Below, in pieces: positions 18,224 to 26,024 of a stretch of DNA of 64,000 bases. Made by a program: the position numbers and the translations under genes. This stretch comes from Rhodococcus_G sp042879035 (GTDB lineage Bacteria; Actinomycetota; Actinomycetes; Mycobacteriales; Mycobacteriaceae): NCBI RefSeq assembly GCF_042879035.1, contig NZ_JBIAOU010000013.1, positions 78,594 to 142,593 on the forward strand, in the 5' to 3' direction. The notes beneath the pieces are model-generated. The model was not told the origin of the DNA. It was given only the letters and a program-made list of their open reading frames with translations, and ran no database searches. Position 1 is the first letter of the stretch; each line of letters opens with the position of its first letter.

Positions 18224-19066
18224 ATGTCCGACCAGTCCCCGCGATTCTCCGGTCGAGCCCGGTCCCTGCTGACCTCGCTGTCCGTCGCCACCGCCCTCGC
18301 CCTCGCCCCGACCGCGCTGGTGGCCGCTCCCGCCGCCGCGCAGGCCACACCGACGATCGTGCTCGTGCACGGCGCGTTCGCCGACTCCACCGGCTGGAAC
18401 GAGGTCGCCGACAACCTCACCGCACAGGGCTACCGGGTGGAGACGTTCGACAACCCGCTGCGCGGCCCGGCCTACGACTCCGCCCTGCTCGAGCAGAAAC
18501 TCGCCACCATCGACGGGCCCATCGTCCTCGTCGGACACTCCTACGGCGGTGTCGTCATCAGCAACACCGACGACCCCGACGTCAAGGCCAACGTCTACGT
18601 CGCCGCCTTCGCCCCCGACCGCGGGGAGTTCGTACAGGGCATCCTCAACCCGTTGCGGTTCCCCGGCAGCAAGCTGCTGCCGCCGGCGCTGCAGCTGAAG
18701 GTCGTCGACGACGCGCAGGCCATCGGCGGCAAGAACGTCGACGGCTACATCGCCGACGAGTACTTCCACGGCATCTTCGCGCAGGACGTCGACGACTCCA
18801 CCGCCGCGGACATGCTCGCGCACCAGAAATCCGCGGCGCTGTGGGCGAACCTCGAACCCAGCGACACCCCGACGTGGACGACGCGCCCCAACTGGTACCT
18901 CGTCTCCACCCAGGACCAGGTGATCCCGCCGGACGCGCAGCGCTTCATGGCCCAGCGGGCCCGCGCGCACACCACCGAGATCGACGCCTCACACGCCTCG
19001 CTGGTCTCCCGGCCCGGCGAGGTCACCGCCGTCATCGTCGACGCCGCCACCACGACGGCGGGCTGA
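18224..19066 (+). CDS. Alpha/beta hydrolase 2 (exported)
   Basis: 280 residues with an N-terminal signal peptide (LTSLSVATALALAPTALVA, likely cut after APAAAQA). TIVLVHGAFADSTGWNEV and IVLVGHSYGGVV (GHSYG elbow) define the fold; SHASLVSRPGEV holds the catalytic His. The family is often annotated as esterase/salicylate esterase-like hydrolase (EstC type). A TAACCT box at 18155-18160 may be its own promoter. The exported location contrasts with hydrolase 1. Confidence 0.88.
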   Translation: MSDQSPRFSGRARSLLTSLSVATALALAPTALVAAPAAAQATPTIVLVHGAFADSTGWNEVADNLTAQGYRVETFDNPLRGPAYDSALLEQKLATIDGPIVLVGHSYGGVVISNTDDPDVKANVYVAAFAPDRGEFVQGILNPLRFPGSKLLPPALQLKVVDDAQAIGGKNVDGYIADEYFHGIFAQDVDDSTAADMLAHQKSAALWANLEPSDTPTWTTRPNWYLVSTQDQVIPPDAQRFMAQRARAHTTEIDASHASLVSRPGEVTAVIVDAATTTAG

Positions 19067-19139
19067 GCACCACTCCACGCCACCACCGCGTGGGCGAACC
19101 GCCGGGCCGACGCTCGGCGGTTCGGGCGGCGTCGTCGGC

Positions 19140-19145
19140 TAGCGT
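19140..19145 (+). promoter_or_regulatory. Leaderless -10 box of the 19152 membrane gene
   Basis: TAGCGT six bases before ATG 19152, with no Shine-Dalgarno sequence. Confidence 0.55.
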
Positions 19146-19151
19146 CGGCCA

Positions 19152-20498
19152 ATGCCCGATTCGCTCCGCAGCGCCCCGGCTGTGCTCGCCGCTCTGCTCG
19201 GCGCCGCCCTCGCTGCGTTCGTCCTGACCGATCCGCCGGGCGGCCGATGGGCGGTGTCCACGTCGGACCGCGAACTCGACCGCTGGCTCACCGCGCAACC
19301 CACCGGCATCGCGGCCGGCGCGGTGGTCGCGGTCGGGGTGTGCGCGCTGATGCAGCGGGGCGGTTCCCGACGGATCGCGTGGCTGACGGCGGCCGCCGCG
19401 ACGGCGGTGACCGTGCTGATCCGCGTCGCGGTGCCCGGGGTCGCGGGAGTCGACACCCTCGTCGCGCTGCACGTCGTGAAATCCCTCGCCGCGGGCACAC
19501 TCCTCGGAGCCGCGGCCGCAGGATCCTGGGGGCACCGCATCCCGCAGATCGCGCTCGCACTGGGCACGGTGGCCGGCTTCCTGTCGGTAACCTCGTGGGG
19601 CGCAGCAACGGCGACGCAGAGCACGTCGACGCTCGGTGAGCCGTCACAGTGGGTTCTGGCCCTGACCCTCGCGGCCACGATCGCAGCCGCGGCGCTCGCG
19701 AACCCGTCGTCCCGCATCCCCCACATCACCGGCATCGAGGCCCGGGACGCACTCGTGACGATCACAGCGGTCGCGGTGACCAACCGGCTGCTGATCGCCT
19801 GGATCGGCCGCGACACCGGCGAATCGCGACTGCACACGTGGGTGATCGTGGTCATCGCGACAGTGGTGGTCCTGGTCGTGACGGAGGTCGCGGCGAGGCT
19901 CCTCGCCCGGCGCACCGACCCCGGCAACGCCGCGATCGTGCTCGCCGCCACCGGAATTGCCGCGGCCGCGATGCCGGTGCTCGTCGACCTGCGCGGCCCG
20001 CTGCGCGACGTGTCGCCCTGGGCGGCGGTCGCGGTTGCCGGACTCGCCGTGGCTGTCGGCCTGGCCGTCGCGGCGCGGCGCCCCCTCCCCGTCGTCGGTC
20101 TCGCTGTCGCGGCGCTGGTCCCGGCGGCCGGAACGCTCTGGCCCGACTTCGGCGCCCAGGGACCGTGGTTGCTGGTGCGGCTCGCGGTGGTCACGGTCGG
20201 GGCCGGGATCGCGGTCGGGAGCGCACTGCCCGGCTCCGCGGCCGTGGCGACCGTCGGGCTGGCGGTTCCGTTCGTGTCCACGGTCTTCCACGCGGCGGCG
20301 ACGGTGATCGTGCCCACCGAGTGGGGATACGCGCCACTGACCAACGCCGATGGCGGCATCGATTTCCTCGGCAGTGAGCAGTTCACGACGCTGATGCTCG
20401 GACTCCCCCACTACGACGACCGCATCGCCGGCGTCGTGCTGGCGCTGGCGGTCGTGTTCTGCGCGTGGGGTGTCCACGGCCTGAGGCGGTCCCGATGA
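19152..20498 (+). CDS. Polytopic membrane protein, function unknown (A)
   Basis: 448 residues, mostly hydrophobic Ala/Val/Leu segments that fit about a dozen transmembrane helices; residues 5-25 (SAPAVLAALLGAALAAFV) are the first. I recognise no transporter signature. A polar stretch near the C-terminus (TEWGYAPLTNADGGIDFLG) is the only long extramembrane loop. The gene overlaps the next by four bases (ATGA), so the two products are probably partners. It starts from a leaderless promoter. Confidence 0.75.
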   Translation: MPDSLRSAPAVLAALLGAALAAFVLTDPPGGRWAVSTSDRELDRWLTAQPTGIAAGAVVAVGVCALMQRGGSRRIAWLTAAAATAVTVLIRVAVPGVAGVDTLVALHVVKSLAAGTLLGAAAAGSWGHRIPQIALALGTVAGFLSVTSWGAATATQSTSTLGEPSQWVLALTLAATIAAAALANPSSRIPHITGIEARDALVTITAVAVTNRLLIAWIGRDTGESRLHTWVIVVIATVVVLVVTEVAARLLARRTDPGNAAIVLAATGIAAAAMPVLVDLRGPLRDVSPWAAVAVAGLAVAVGLAVAARRPLPVVGLAVAALVPAAGTLWPDFGAQGPWLLVRLAVVTVGAGIAVGSALPGSAAVATVGLAVPFVSTVFHAAATVIVPTEWGYAPLTNADGGIDFLGSEQFTTLMLGLPHYDDRIAGVVLALAVVFCAWGVHGLRRSR

Positions 20499-21742
20499 CG
20501 ACGGCGCGACGCACCCTCGACCTTCTCGCCGCAGTGCTGGTCGGCGTGACGGCGGGCTGGGCGCTGCTCGCGCCGCTCGCCACGAATTTCGCGGTCGGCG
20601 GCAGCGAACGCGAGCTCACCCTGCTGGCGACGAGCCGCCCACTGGCCGCGGCGGTGGGGATCGTGCTCGCCGCCGCAGTGGCGGGATCGCTCGCGCCCAG
20701 GAGGTCCACGCGCACCGCGCGGGTGGTGGTGCTGCTGGGGCTCGCGCTGATCGTCGGCGTGGTGTTCGTGAATGAACGTGCGGCGCAGTTCGAATGGCTG
20801 GTCGCGGCGAACTACGTGACCGGCATCGCGGCCGGGCTCGCCCTGGGCGGGGCCGCGGCGGTCGCGGTCGACACCGGGGTCGCGCTGACCGGCGGAGCGT
20901 TCGCGGCGTTCGCGTTGGCACCGCTGGTCGTCTCGGTCGCCGGCTCCCCGGACGGCGGCGGCGCGGCCTTCACCGTCGCCCCGCCGTGGTGGCTGCTGTT
21001 CCCTGCCGCGGCGGCGACCGTGCTCGCCCTGCTGGTCGGCGGGGGGCGCGTCGCAGGGGTGTCCGGGCGCGGACTCGCGACCACGGCGGCGGTGGTGGTG
21101 GCCGCACTGGTCACCAACGCGGTGATCGTCGCGGCCCCGGACGAGAGGACCCGCACCGCGGTGCTCCTCGCCGTCTTCGTGGCGGCCGCGCTCGCCGCGG
21201 CGTTCGTGCTCGGGCCCGGCGACGGTCCGCTGCTGCTGGTCACCACCGCGATCGTCGCTGCGGCAGCGTCACTCGGCGTCCCCTCGGACACGACGGTGAT
21301 CGGTCTGGCGGTGCTCGGTGTGGCCGTGGCCGCCGGCGTGGTGGCGGGAGTGCGGTGGCCGAGTGTCGTCGTCGCGCTGACGGTGCTCGCCGCCCTGACC
21401 GTGATCGGACTGGTGCCGGGGATCCGCACGGAGCTGCTCGACGCGACGCGCTGGCTCGTGCTGGCCGCGGTCGCCGGGTACGCGCTCGGGTCCTGCGGCG
21501 GAGCGGCGTCGAGCGGACTGGTCGCCGGGCTGTCGGTGCTGTTCGTGCCGAGCGCGCTGACGGTGGCCGGTCAGGCCGTCACGTCCGACCCGCTCGGCGA
21601 TGCGTCCCCCCTGCGATCGCTGCCGCGCGGTGTCGGCGCCGCGCTCGAATCGGACGTCCAGTGGCTGACCCTGGCGATGACGATGGCGGTGCTGGCGACG
21701 ATCGCGGCGGCGGGGGTGTTGCGTCAGCGCGACGATCGGTAG
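20495..21742 (+). CDS. Polytopic membrane protein, function unknown (B)
   Basis: 415 residues with about 12 hydrophobic segments. The N-terminal half echoes the preceding protein: both have a short Arg-rich start, a first helix (TLDLLAAVLVGVTAGWALL) and then a GGSERELTLLAT/TSDRELDRWLT segment (compare protein A). The two are likely diverged duplicates. Start ATG 20495 inside the stop of A. The 3' end overlaps the convergent TetR gene by 19 nt. Confidence 0.75.
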   Translation: MTTARRTLDLLAAVLVGVTAGWALLAPLATNFAVGGSERELTLLATSRPLAAAVGIVLAAAVAGSLAPRRSTRTARVVVLLGLALIVGVVFVNERAAQFEWLVAANYVTGIAAGLALGGAAAVAVDTGVALTGGAFAAFALAPLVVSVAGSPDGGGAAFTVAPPWWLLFPAAAATVLALLVGGGRVAGVSGRGLATTAAVVVAALVTNAVIVAAPDERTRTAVLLAVFVAAALAAAFVLGPGDGPLLLVTTAIVAAAASLGVPSDTTVIGLAVLGVAVAAGVVAGVRWPSVVVALTVLAALTVIGLVPGIRTELLDATRWLVLAAVAGYALGSCGGAASSGLVAGLSVLFVPSALTVAGQAVTSDPLGDASPLRSLPRGVGAALESDVQWLTLAMTMAVLATIAAAGVLRQRDDR

Positions 21743-22407
21743 GGCTTCGTAGCCTGGGCGATCTTGGCGGCCTCGATCTGGTCGGAGGTCAGTGGCGGCT
21801 CGGGCAGCGGAGTGCGCGCCTGGCCCTCGGCGCGCATGCCGTCGAGGGCCAGCGCCAGGTAGCGCCGCCAGGCGTCGGGGGCGACGGGACCGGCGAAGTC
21901 GATCACGGCTCCGACCATCTTGCCGAGGGTGAGCAGGTCGTTGGCGTCGACGTCGGGGCGCAGCGCGCCAGCGTCCTTGGCGCGGGCGACGAGCTGGTCG
22001 ACGAGGGGCACGATGCGCTCGCGGGCGCACGCGATCTGTTCGCGGCCCTCGTCGCAGCTGAAGAACACCTCGCCCATCCCGCGACTGGCGGCCATCTGCT
22101 CGCAGGTGAAGGCGACGAAGTCGACCAGGCCCTGCCACGGGTCGTCGTTCTCGAGGCCGGCACTCGCACCGGCGGCCATGTCCGCCATGTGCTGCTCGAA
22201 CACGCCGTCCACGAGTTCCTGCTTGCAGCTGAAGCGCCGATAGACGGTGCCGACGCCGACCTGCGCGTGCCGGGCGACGTCGTCGAGGGTGATGTCGATC
22301 CCGCGGAGTGCGAACAGTTCGGCTGCGGCGTCGAGGATCTTGCGGCGGTTGCGCTCGGCGTCGGCGCGTAGCTTGCGCCCTCCTGTGACGGTGCTCACGA
22401 AACTCAT
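21724..22407 (-). CDS. TetR-family repressor
   Basis: 227 residues. The N-terminal HTH (NRRKILDAAAELFALRG, LDDVARHAQVGVGTVYRRF) is typical of TetR; the remainder is the helical ligand-binding domain. The start is ATG 22407 (MSFVSTVTGGRKL); the open frame continues upstream without protein-like sequence. Divergent from the DHA2 exporter gene across 182 nt, which makes it the likely repressor of that gene and of itself, released by an exported drug or metabolite. Confidence 0.9.
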   Translation of the reverse strand: MSFVSTVTGGRKLRADAERNRRKILDAAAELFALRGIDITLDDVARHAQVGVGTVYRRFSCKQELVDGVFEQHMADMAAGASAGLENDDPWQGLVDFVAFTCEQMAASRGMGEVFFSCDEGREQIACARERIVPLVDQLVARAKDAGALRPDVDANDLLTLGKMVGAVIDFAGPVAPDAWRRYLALALDGMRAEGQARTPLPEPPLTSDQIEAAKIAQATKPYRSSR

Positions 22408-22437
22408 TCTGCCATCCCCGAAAATCCGACAAACACG

Positions 22438-22545
22438 GCCCGAAATCGGTCGAAATCGGACACCCGATGCCATCCGCCGAAATAAGTGGAGACATCTTCT
22501 CCGTTTGGGCGTATGGTCGTCCAAGTGGAGCTTACTCCTCCATTT
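22438..22545. promoter_or_regulatory. Candidate TetR operators between TetR and DHA2 exporter
   Basis: Two AAGTGGAG boxes (22484-22491 and 22523-22530) each begin an inverted repeat: GGAGA/TCTCC (22488-22502) and TGGAG/CTCCA (22526-22542). A direct repeat CGAAATCGG occurs at 22441-22449 and 22451-22459. These lie between the divergent starts, where a TetR dimer would bind. Confidence 0.5.
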
Positions 22546-22589
22546 CAGTCATAGAGCTGTGAAGCCACGTCAGACCGAAGGGCCCCCTC

Positions 22590-24086
22590 ATGACCACATC
22601 CACCCTCGACCGGCGCGGCGCCGGATCGGAATCCACCGGAAGGGAACACCGCCTGCGTTGGTTCGTCCTGGCGGTCATCGCCCTCGCTCAACTGATGGTC
22701 GTGCTCGACGCGACCATCGTGAACATCGCACTGCCCGCGGCACAGCGGTCCCTCGAATTCTCCGACGCCGACCGACAGTGGGTCGTCACCGCCTACGCCC
22801 TCGCATTCGGCAGCCTGCTCCTGCTCGGCGGCCGCCTCAGTGACCTGTTCGGCCGCCGCAACACCTTCGTCGTCGGCCTGGTCGGATTCGCCGCGATGTC
22901 CGCGGTCGGCGGCGCCGCCGTCAACTTCGGCATGCTGGTGGCCGCCCGCGCCGGACAGGGTGTGTTCGCGGCCCTGCTCGCCCCCGCCGCCCTGTCGCTG
23001 CTCGCCACCACGTTCACCGAGCCCAACGAAAGAGCCAGGGCCTTCGGCATATTCGGTGCCATCGCCGGTGCGGGCGGTGCCATCGGCCTGCTCCTCGGCG
23101 GCGTGCTCACCGAGTGGACGTCGTGGCGGTGGAGCCTGTACGTCAACCTGATCTTCGCTGCCGTCGCCCTCGTCGGCGCGCTGACGATGATGGCACCTCA
23201 CCGCGCCGAACACCGTCCACGCCTGGACATTCCGGGAACGGTGACCGTCTCGGCCGCGCTGTTCAGCATCGTGTACGGCTTCTCCCACGCCGAGTCGCAC
23301 GGCTGGTCCGACGCCGCCACCATCGCGTGGCTCGTCGCCGGCGCCGTCCTGCTGTCGGCGTTCGTGGTGATCGAGACCCGTGTCGCGCATCCGCTGCTGC
23401 CGTTGCGGATCGTCCTCGACCGCACCCGCGGTGGGTCGTACCTGGCGATGTTCCTCACCGGCTCCGGCATGTTCGCGGTGTTCCTGTTCCTGACGTACTA
23501 CCTGCAGACCACGCTGCAGTACTCGCCGATCGTCACCGGCGTCGCCTTCCTGCCGATGGTCGTCGCCATGGTGGTCTCGGCCACCACTTCGACCGGCGTG
23601 CTGCTCCCACGTGTCGGACCGCGGCTGCTGATCGTCACCGGCCTCGTCCTCGGGGCGGCCGGCCTCGCCTACCTGGCACAGCTCGAGGTGGACAGCAGCT
23701 ACGCGCCGCACATCCTGCCCGGACTGGTCCTGCTCGGGCTCGGCATGGGCACGGTCTTCGCGCCCGCCATGCAGGGCGCGATCACCGGCGTGCAACCCGA
23801 GGACTCCGGAGTGGCCTCCGCGACCGTGAACACCATGCAGCAGGTCGGCGGCTCGATCGGTACCGCGCTGCTCAGCACCGTCGCGGCCACCGCGGCGGCG
23901 AACTACCTGTCCGACGCGACACCCGGTCCGCTGACCCCGGCACTGGCCGCGGTCGAGAGCTACACCACCACCTTCTGGTGGGCGGCTGCCATCTTCGTCA
24001 GTGGAGCGATCACCTCGGCGTTCCTCCTGCCCGGTGGCAAGCTGCCCGCACCCGAACCGGGAGCTGCCGTCGTCGCCGCGCACTAG
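22590..24086 (+). CDS. DHA2-family (EmrB/QacA type) MFS multidrug exporter
   Basis: 498 residues, 14 predicted transmembrane helices. The first helix carries VLDATIVNIALP, the motif of the drug:H+ antiporter-2 family, followed by WVVTAYALAFGSLLLLGGRLSD (motif A region GGRLSDLFGRR) and GAGGAIGLLLGG (motif C-like). It would expel hydrophobic drugs or metabolites using the proton gradient. Regulated by the divergent TetR gene. The stop codon lies 15 nt before the repeat at the second assembly gap. Confidence 0.92.
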   Translation: MTTSTLDRRGAGSESTGREHRLRWFVLAVIALAQLMVVLDATIVNIALPAAQRSLEFSDADRQWVVTAYALAFGSLLLLGGRLSDLFGRRNTFVVGLVGFAAMSAVGGAAVNFGMLVAARAGQGVFAALLAPAALSLLATTFTEPNERARAFGIFGAIAGAGGAIGLLLGGVLTEWTSWRWSLYVNLIFAAVALVGALTMMAPHRAEHRPRLDIPGTVTVSAALFSIVYGFSHAESHGWSDAATIAWLVAGAVLLSAFVVIETRVAHPLLPLRIVLDRTRGGSYLAMFLTGSGMFAVFLFLTYYLQTTLQYSPIVTGVAFLPMVVAMVVSATTSTGVLLPRVGPRLLIVTGLVLGAAGLAYLAQLEVDSSYAPHILPGLVLLGLGMGTVFAPAMQGAITGVQPEDSGVASATVNTMQQVGGSIGTALLSTVAATAAANYLSDATPGPLTPALAAVESYTTTFWWAAAIFVSGAITSAFLLPGGKLPAPEPGAAVVAAH

Positions 24087-24347
24087 ATGCGGCTTCGCCG
24101 CAGTGGTGGGGGGGGGGGGGGGGCCGCGGCCGGGGCGGCGCCCCCGCCCCCCCCCCCCGGGGGGGGCGCACCGCGGCGGGGGTTCGCGGGGCGGGCCACC
24201 ACCAGGGGCCCCGGGGGGGGGAGGGCGGGGGGCCGNNNNNNNNNNCCCGCACCGGGGGGGGGGCGTGGTGCCCGCTCTCTTGTGGGGTGTGCGCCGTTGT
24301 GGGCCCCCCCCCCCCCCCCCCGCCCCCCACCGCCCACCACTGGCGCG
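24087..24347. repeat. Assembly gap inside an AGTGGTG hairpin repeat (copy 3)
   Basis: GCGGCTTCGCCGCAGTGGTG (left, ending at 24108) and CACCACTGGCGC (right, from 24335) surround G/C runs and ten Ns at 24236-24245. The left flank is nearly identical to that at 63903-63923. No gene can be read in the interior; the true content is probably one hairpin, though lost sequence cannot be excluded. Confidence 0.72.
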
Positions 24348-24815
24348 TCAGCGCCACCCCAGTCCTCCGAGTCCGTGATACGTTGCGGCACTGCCGAACC
24401 CGAAGGCCCTGGAATGGACGGGCACCCCGTTCGCCGGGCGCCCGTACCGGACGTCGGCCCGCTCGTGGAAGCGGCCCGCGAACCGCGCCGCCCGCACGTC
24501 CAGGTCGCTGACGCCCTCGGCGTACGGATGGTCGAGCTCGACGCGAGAGGTGGCGGCGTTCCAGTCGAGGGATCCCCGTCGATCCGGGTCGCGATCGCCT
24601 CGAAGGTGTTGCCACCCCGCACCTCCCGGATCTCCGTGACCTCGTGCAGCGGACGCACCGTGACGTTCCCCGTCGCCTCCGCACGCGGCAGGTGGTTGTG
24701 GTCGACGCTGTTCTCTGCGCCGGAGTTGATGCCGTGCGGAACCTCCGCGACGGAGATGGACTTGCGTCGGGTGTCTGCGATGACTGCCGAATCCAGTCCC
24801 GCGTGAGCAGCGCCA
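24348..24815 (-). pseudogene. GMC oxidoreductase (cholesterol-oxidase-like) remnant
   Basis: Two fragments in different frames. Reading leftward, the first (about 24815 to 24575) gives NSGAENSVDHNHLPRAEA, then NVTVRPLHEVTEIREV, which resembles the central FAD-side region of GMC-type cholesterol oxidases. The second (about 24575 to 24348) gives LDWNAATS, then GVPVHSRAFGFGSAATYHGL, resembling the C-terminal segment before the catalytic His region. Missing are the N-terminal FAD GxGxxG motif, some 200 residues between the fragments and the C-terminus. Internal deletion with frameshift is the simplest reading. It ends at the repeat of the second gap. Confidence 0.65.
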
Positions 24816-24841
24816 CAGCGGTTTTCCGCCGAACGGGCCTC

Positions 24842-25423
24842 TCAGCCGCCGCCCGCCCACCGGTCCAGCAACGCCCGTCCTCGGGGGCTGATCCGGTATC
24901 CGACGTCGAGGCTCTCGGTCAGCCCCAGCTCCTTCAGGCGGCGCACCCTCTGCTTGAACGTCGGCCGGTCGAGCCCGACCACGGGTGCGAGTTCCGTCGA
25001 GACGACCGCGGGCCGCTCCGCGATCAGCCGCAGCGTCGCCTCGGTCCACGCGCCGTTCGCGTCCATCCGCGCCAACCGGCGGCGCAGCGCCTCGAGGTCG
25101 TCGTCCGTCAGTGCCGCGTCTTCCCGCAACGCCGCACGCGGGTCCGGGCCGGCGCGCCGCAACCGGATCCGGTAGAGGTTCGGGCCGTGCGCCTTTCTGT
25201 CGACGAAGACCAGCAGTGCGGCGGCGGAGTCGAATCCCGCCGCCCGCGCGTCGTCGTCCGTCACCTCGTCCGGTGCGATCTCCTCGACCGTGTCGAACGC
25301 GATCACCCCGACCGGGGTGCGCTGTCTGCCGCCCGCTCTGACCCGCGGCCGGTCCCACCGCCGGAAAGCCAGCGTCACGGCACCGGAGACGAGCCCGTCG
25401 AGTGTCGCGGCCGTGAAGATCAC
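24842..25423 (-). CDS. ASCH/PUA-like protein with C-terminal winged helix
   Basis: 193 residues. The N-terminal half (VSGAVTLAFRRWDRPRVRAG, TPVGVIAFDTVEEI) matches the pattern of ASCH-type PUA folds, which bind RNA or modified nucleotides. The C-terminal 70 residues (AVVSTELAPVVGLDRPTFKQ, RVRRLKELGLTESLDVGYR) read as a winged-helix domain. GTG start, four bases after the NUDIX gene stop, so the two are co-transcribed. Role unknown; a nucleotide-sensing regulator is one inference. Confidence 0.65.
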   Translation of the reverse strand: MIFTAATLDGLVSGAVTLAFRRWDRPRVRAGGRQRTPVGVIAFDTVEEIAPDEVTDDDARAAGFDSAAALLVFVDRKAHGPNLYRIRLRRAGPDPRAALREDAALTDDDLEALRRRLARMDANGAWTEATLRLIAERPAVVSTELAPVVGLDRPTFKQRVRRLKELGLTESLDVGYRISPRGRALLDRWAGGG

Positions 25424-25427
25424 GTCG

Positions 25428-25835
25428 TCAGTCCACGAGCCCGCGGGAACGCAGGTGCTCGAACACCAACCGTGATCCGGGCGCCGATTCCGGCATCGCC
25501 GCGTACTCGTCGGCGGTGAAGTACCGCAGTTCCGCGATCTCGCTCGTCGCCGTCGGCTCGCTCGTCAGGTCGGCGAGGTAGCAGGTCATGTGGAGCCGGG
25601 TGCCGGGCGGATGCCCGAACGCCTCGGCCTCGAAGATCCCGAGTTCCTCGAGGGTGCCGCCCCGGATCCCGGCGTCGAGCTCCTCGCGAATCTCCCTGTG
25701 CAGAGCCTGTTCCGGCGTCTCCCCCGGGTCGATCTTCCCGCCGGCCATGTAGAACGCGGACTTGCCGGCGGACCGGGCCTGGAGCATGCGGCGGTCCTTG
25801 ATGTGGGCGAGGGCGACGGTCCTGATCTCGGCCAT
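25428..25835 (-). CDS. NUDIX hydrolase
   Basis: 135 residues with a complete Nudix box: GGKIDPGETPEQALHREI followed by REELDAG. The N-terminus (MAEIRTVALAHIKDRRMLQ) and the segment SAFYMAGGK suit a small nucleoside-diphosphate-X pyrophosphatase. Substrate not predictable. First gene of a two-gene unit with the ASCH-like protein and divergent from the Mrp operon. Confidence 0.88.
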   Translation of the reverse strand: MAEIRTVALAHIKDRRMLQARSAGKSAFYMAGGKIDPGETPEQALHREIREELDAGIRGGTLEELGIFEAEAFGHPPGTRLHMTCYLADLTSEPTATSEIAELRYFTADEYAAMPESAPGSRLVFEHLRSRGLVD

Positions 25836-25942
25836 TCACACAGGGTAGGGCGCTTCGTGCCGGTGCGCGCTCTCGGTGGGCGGAGCCACCGAAATCGCAC
25901 ACGGGTGGCGGAGCCGCCTGGTGACGAAAAGTGCGCATCCCC

Positions 25943-25948
25943 TAAACT
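25943..25948 (+). promoter_or_regulatory. Candidate -10 box of the Mrp operon
   Basis: TAAACT about 75 nt upstream of mrpA. It would put transcription start near 25955 and give a leader that includes a CCCGG/CCGGG inverted repeat around 25971-25976. It is the best box in the 189-nt divergent interval. Confidence 0.45.
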
Positions 25949-26024
25949 GGACATCGGTCGCCCGGATACTCCCGGGCGTATCGACACCCCGCCGCCACCG
26001 GCACACGACCACGACGGAGTGCCC

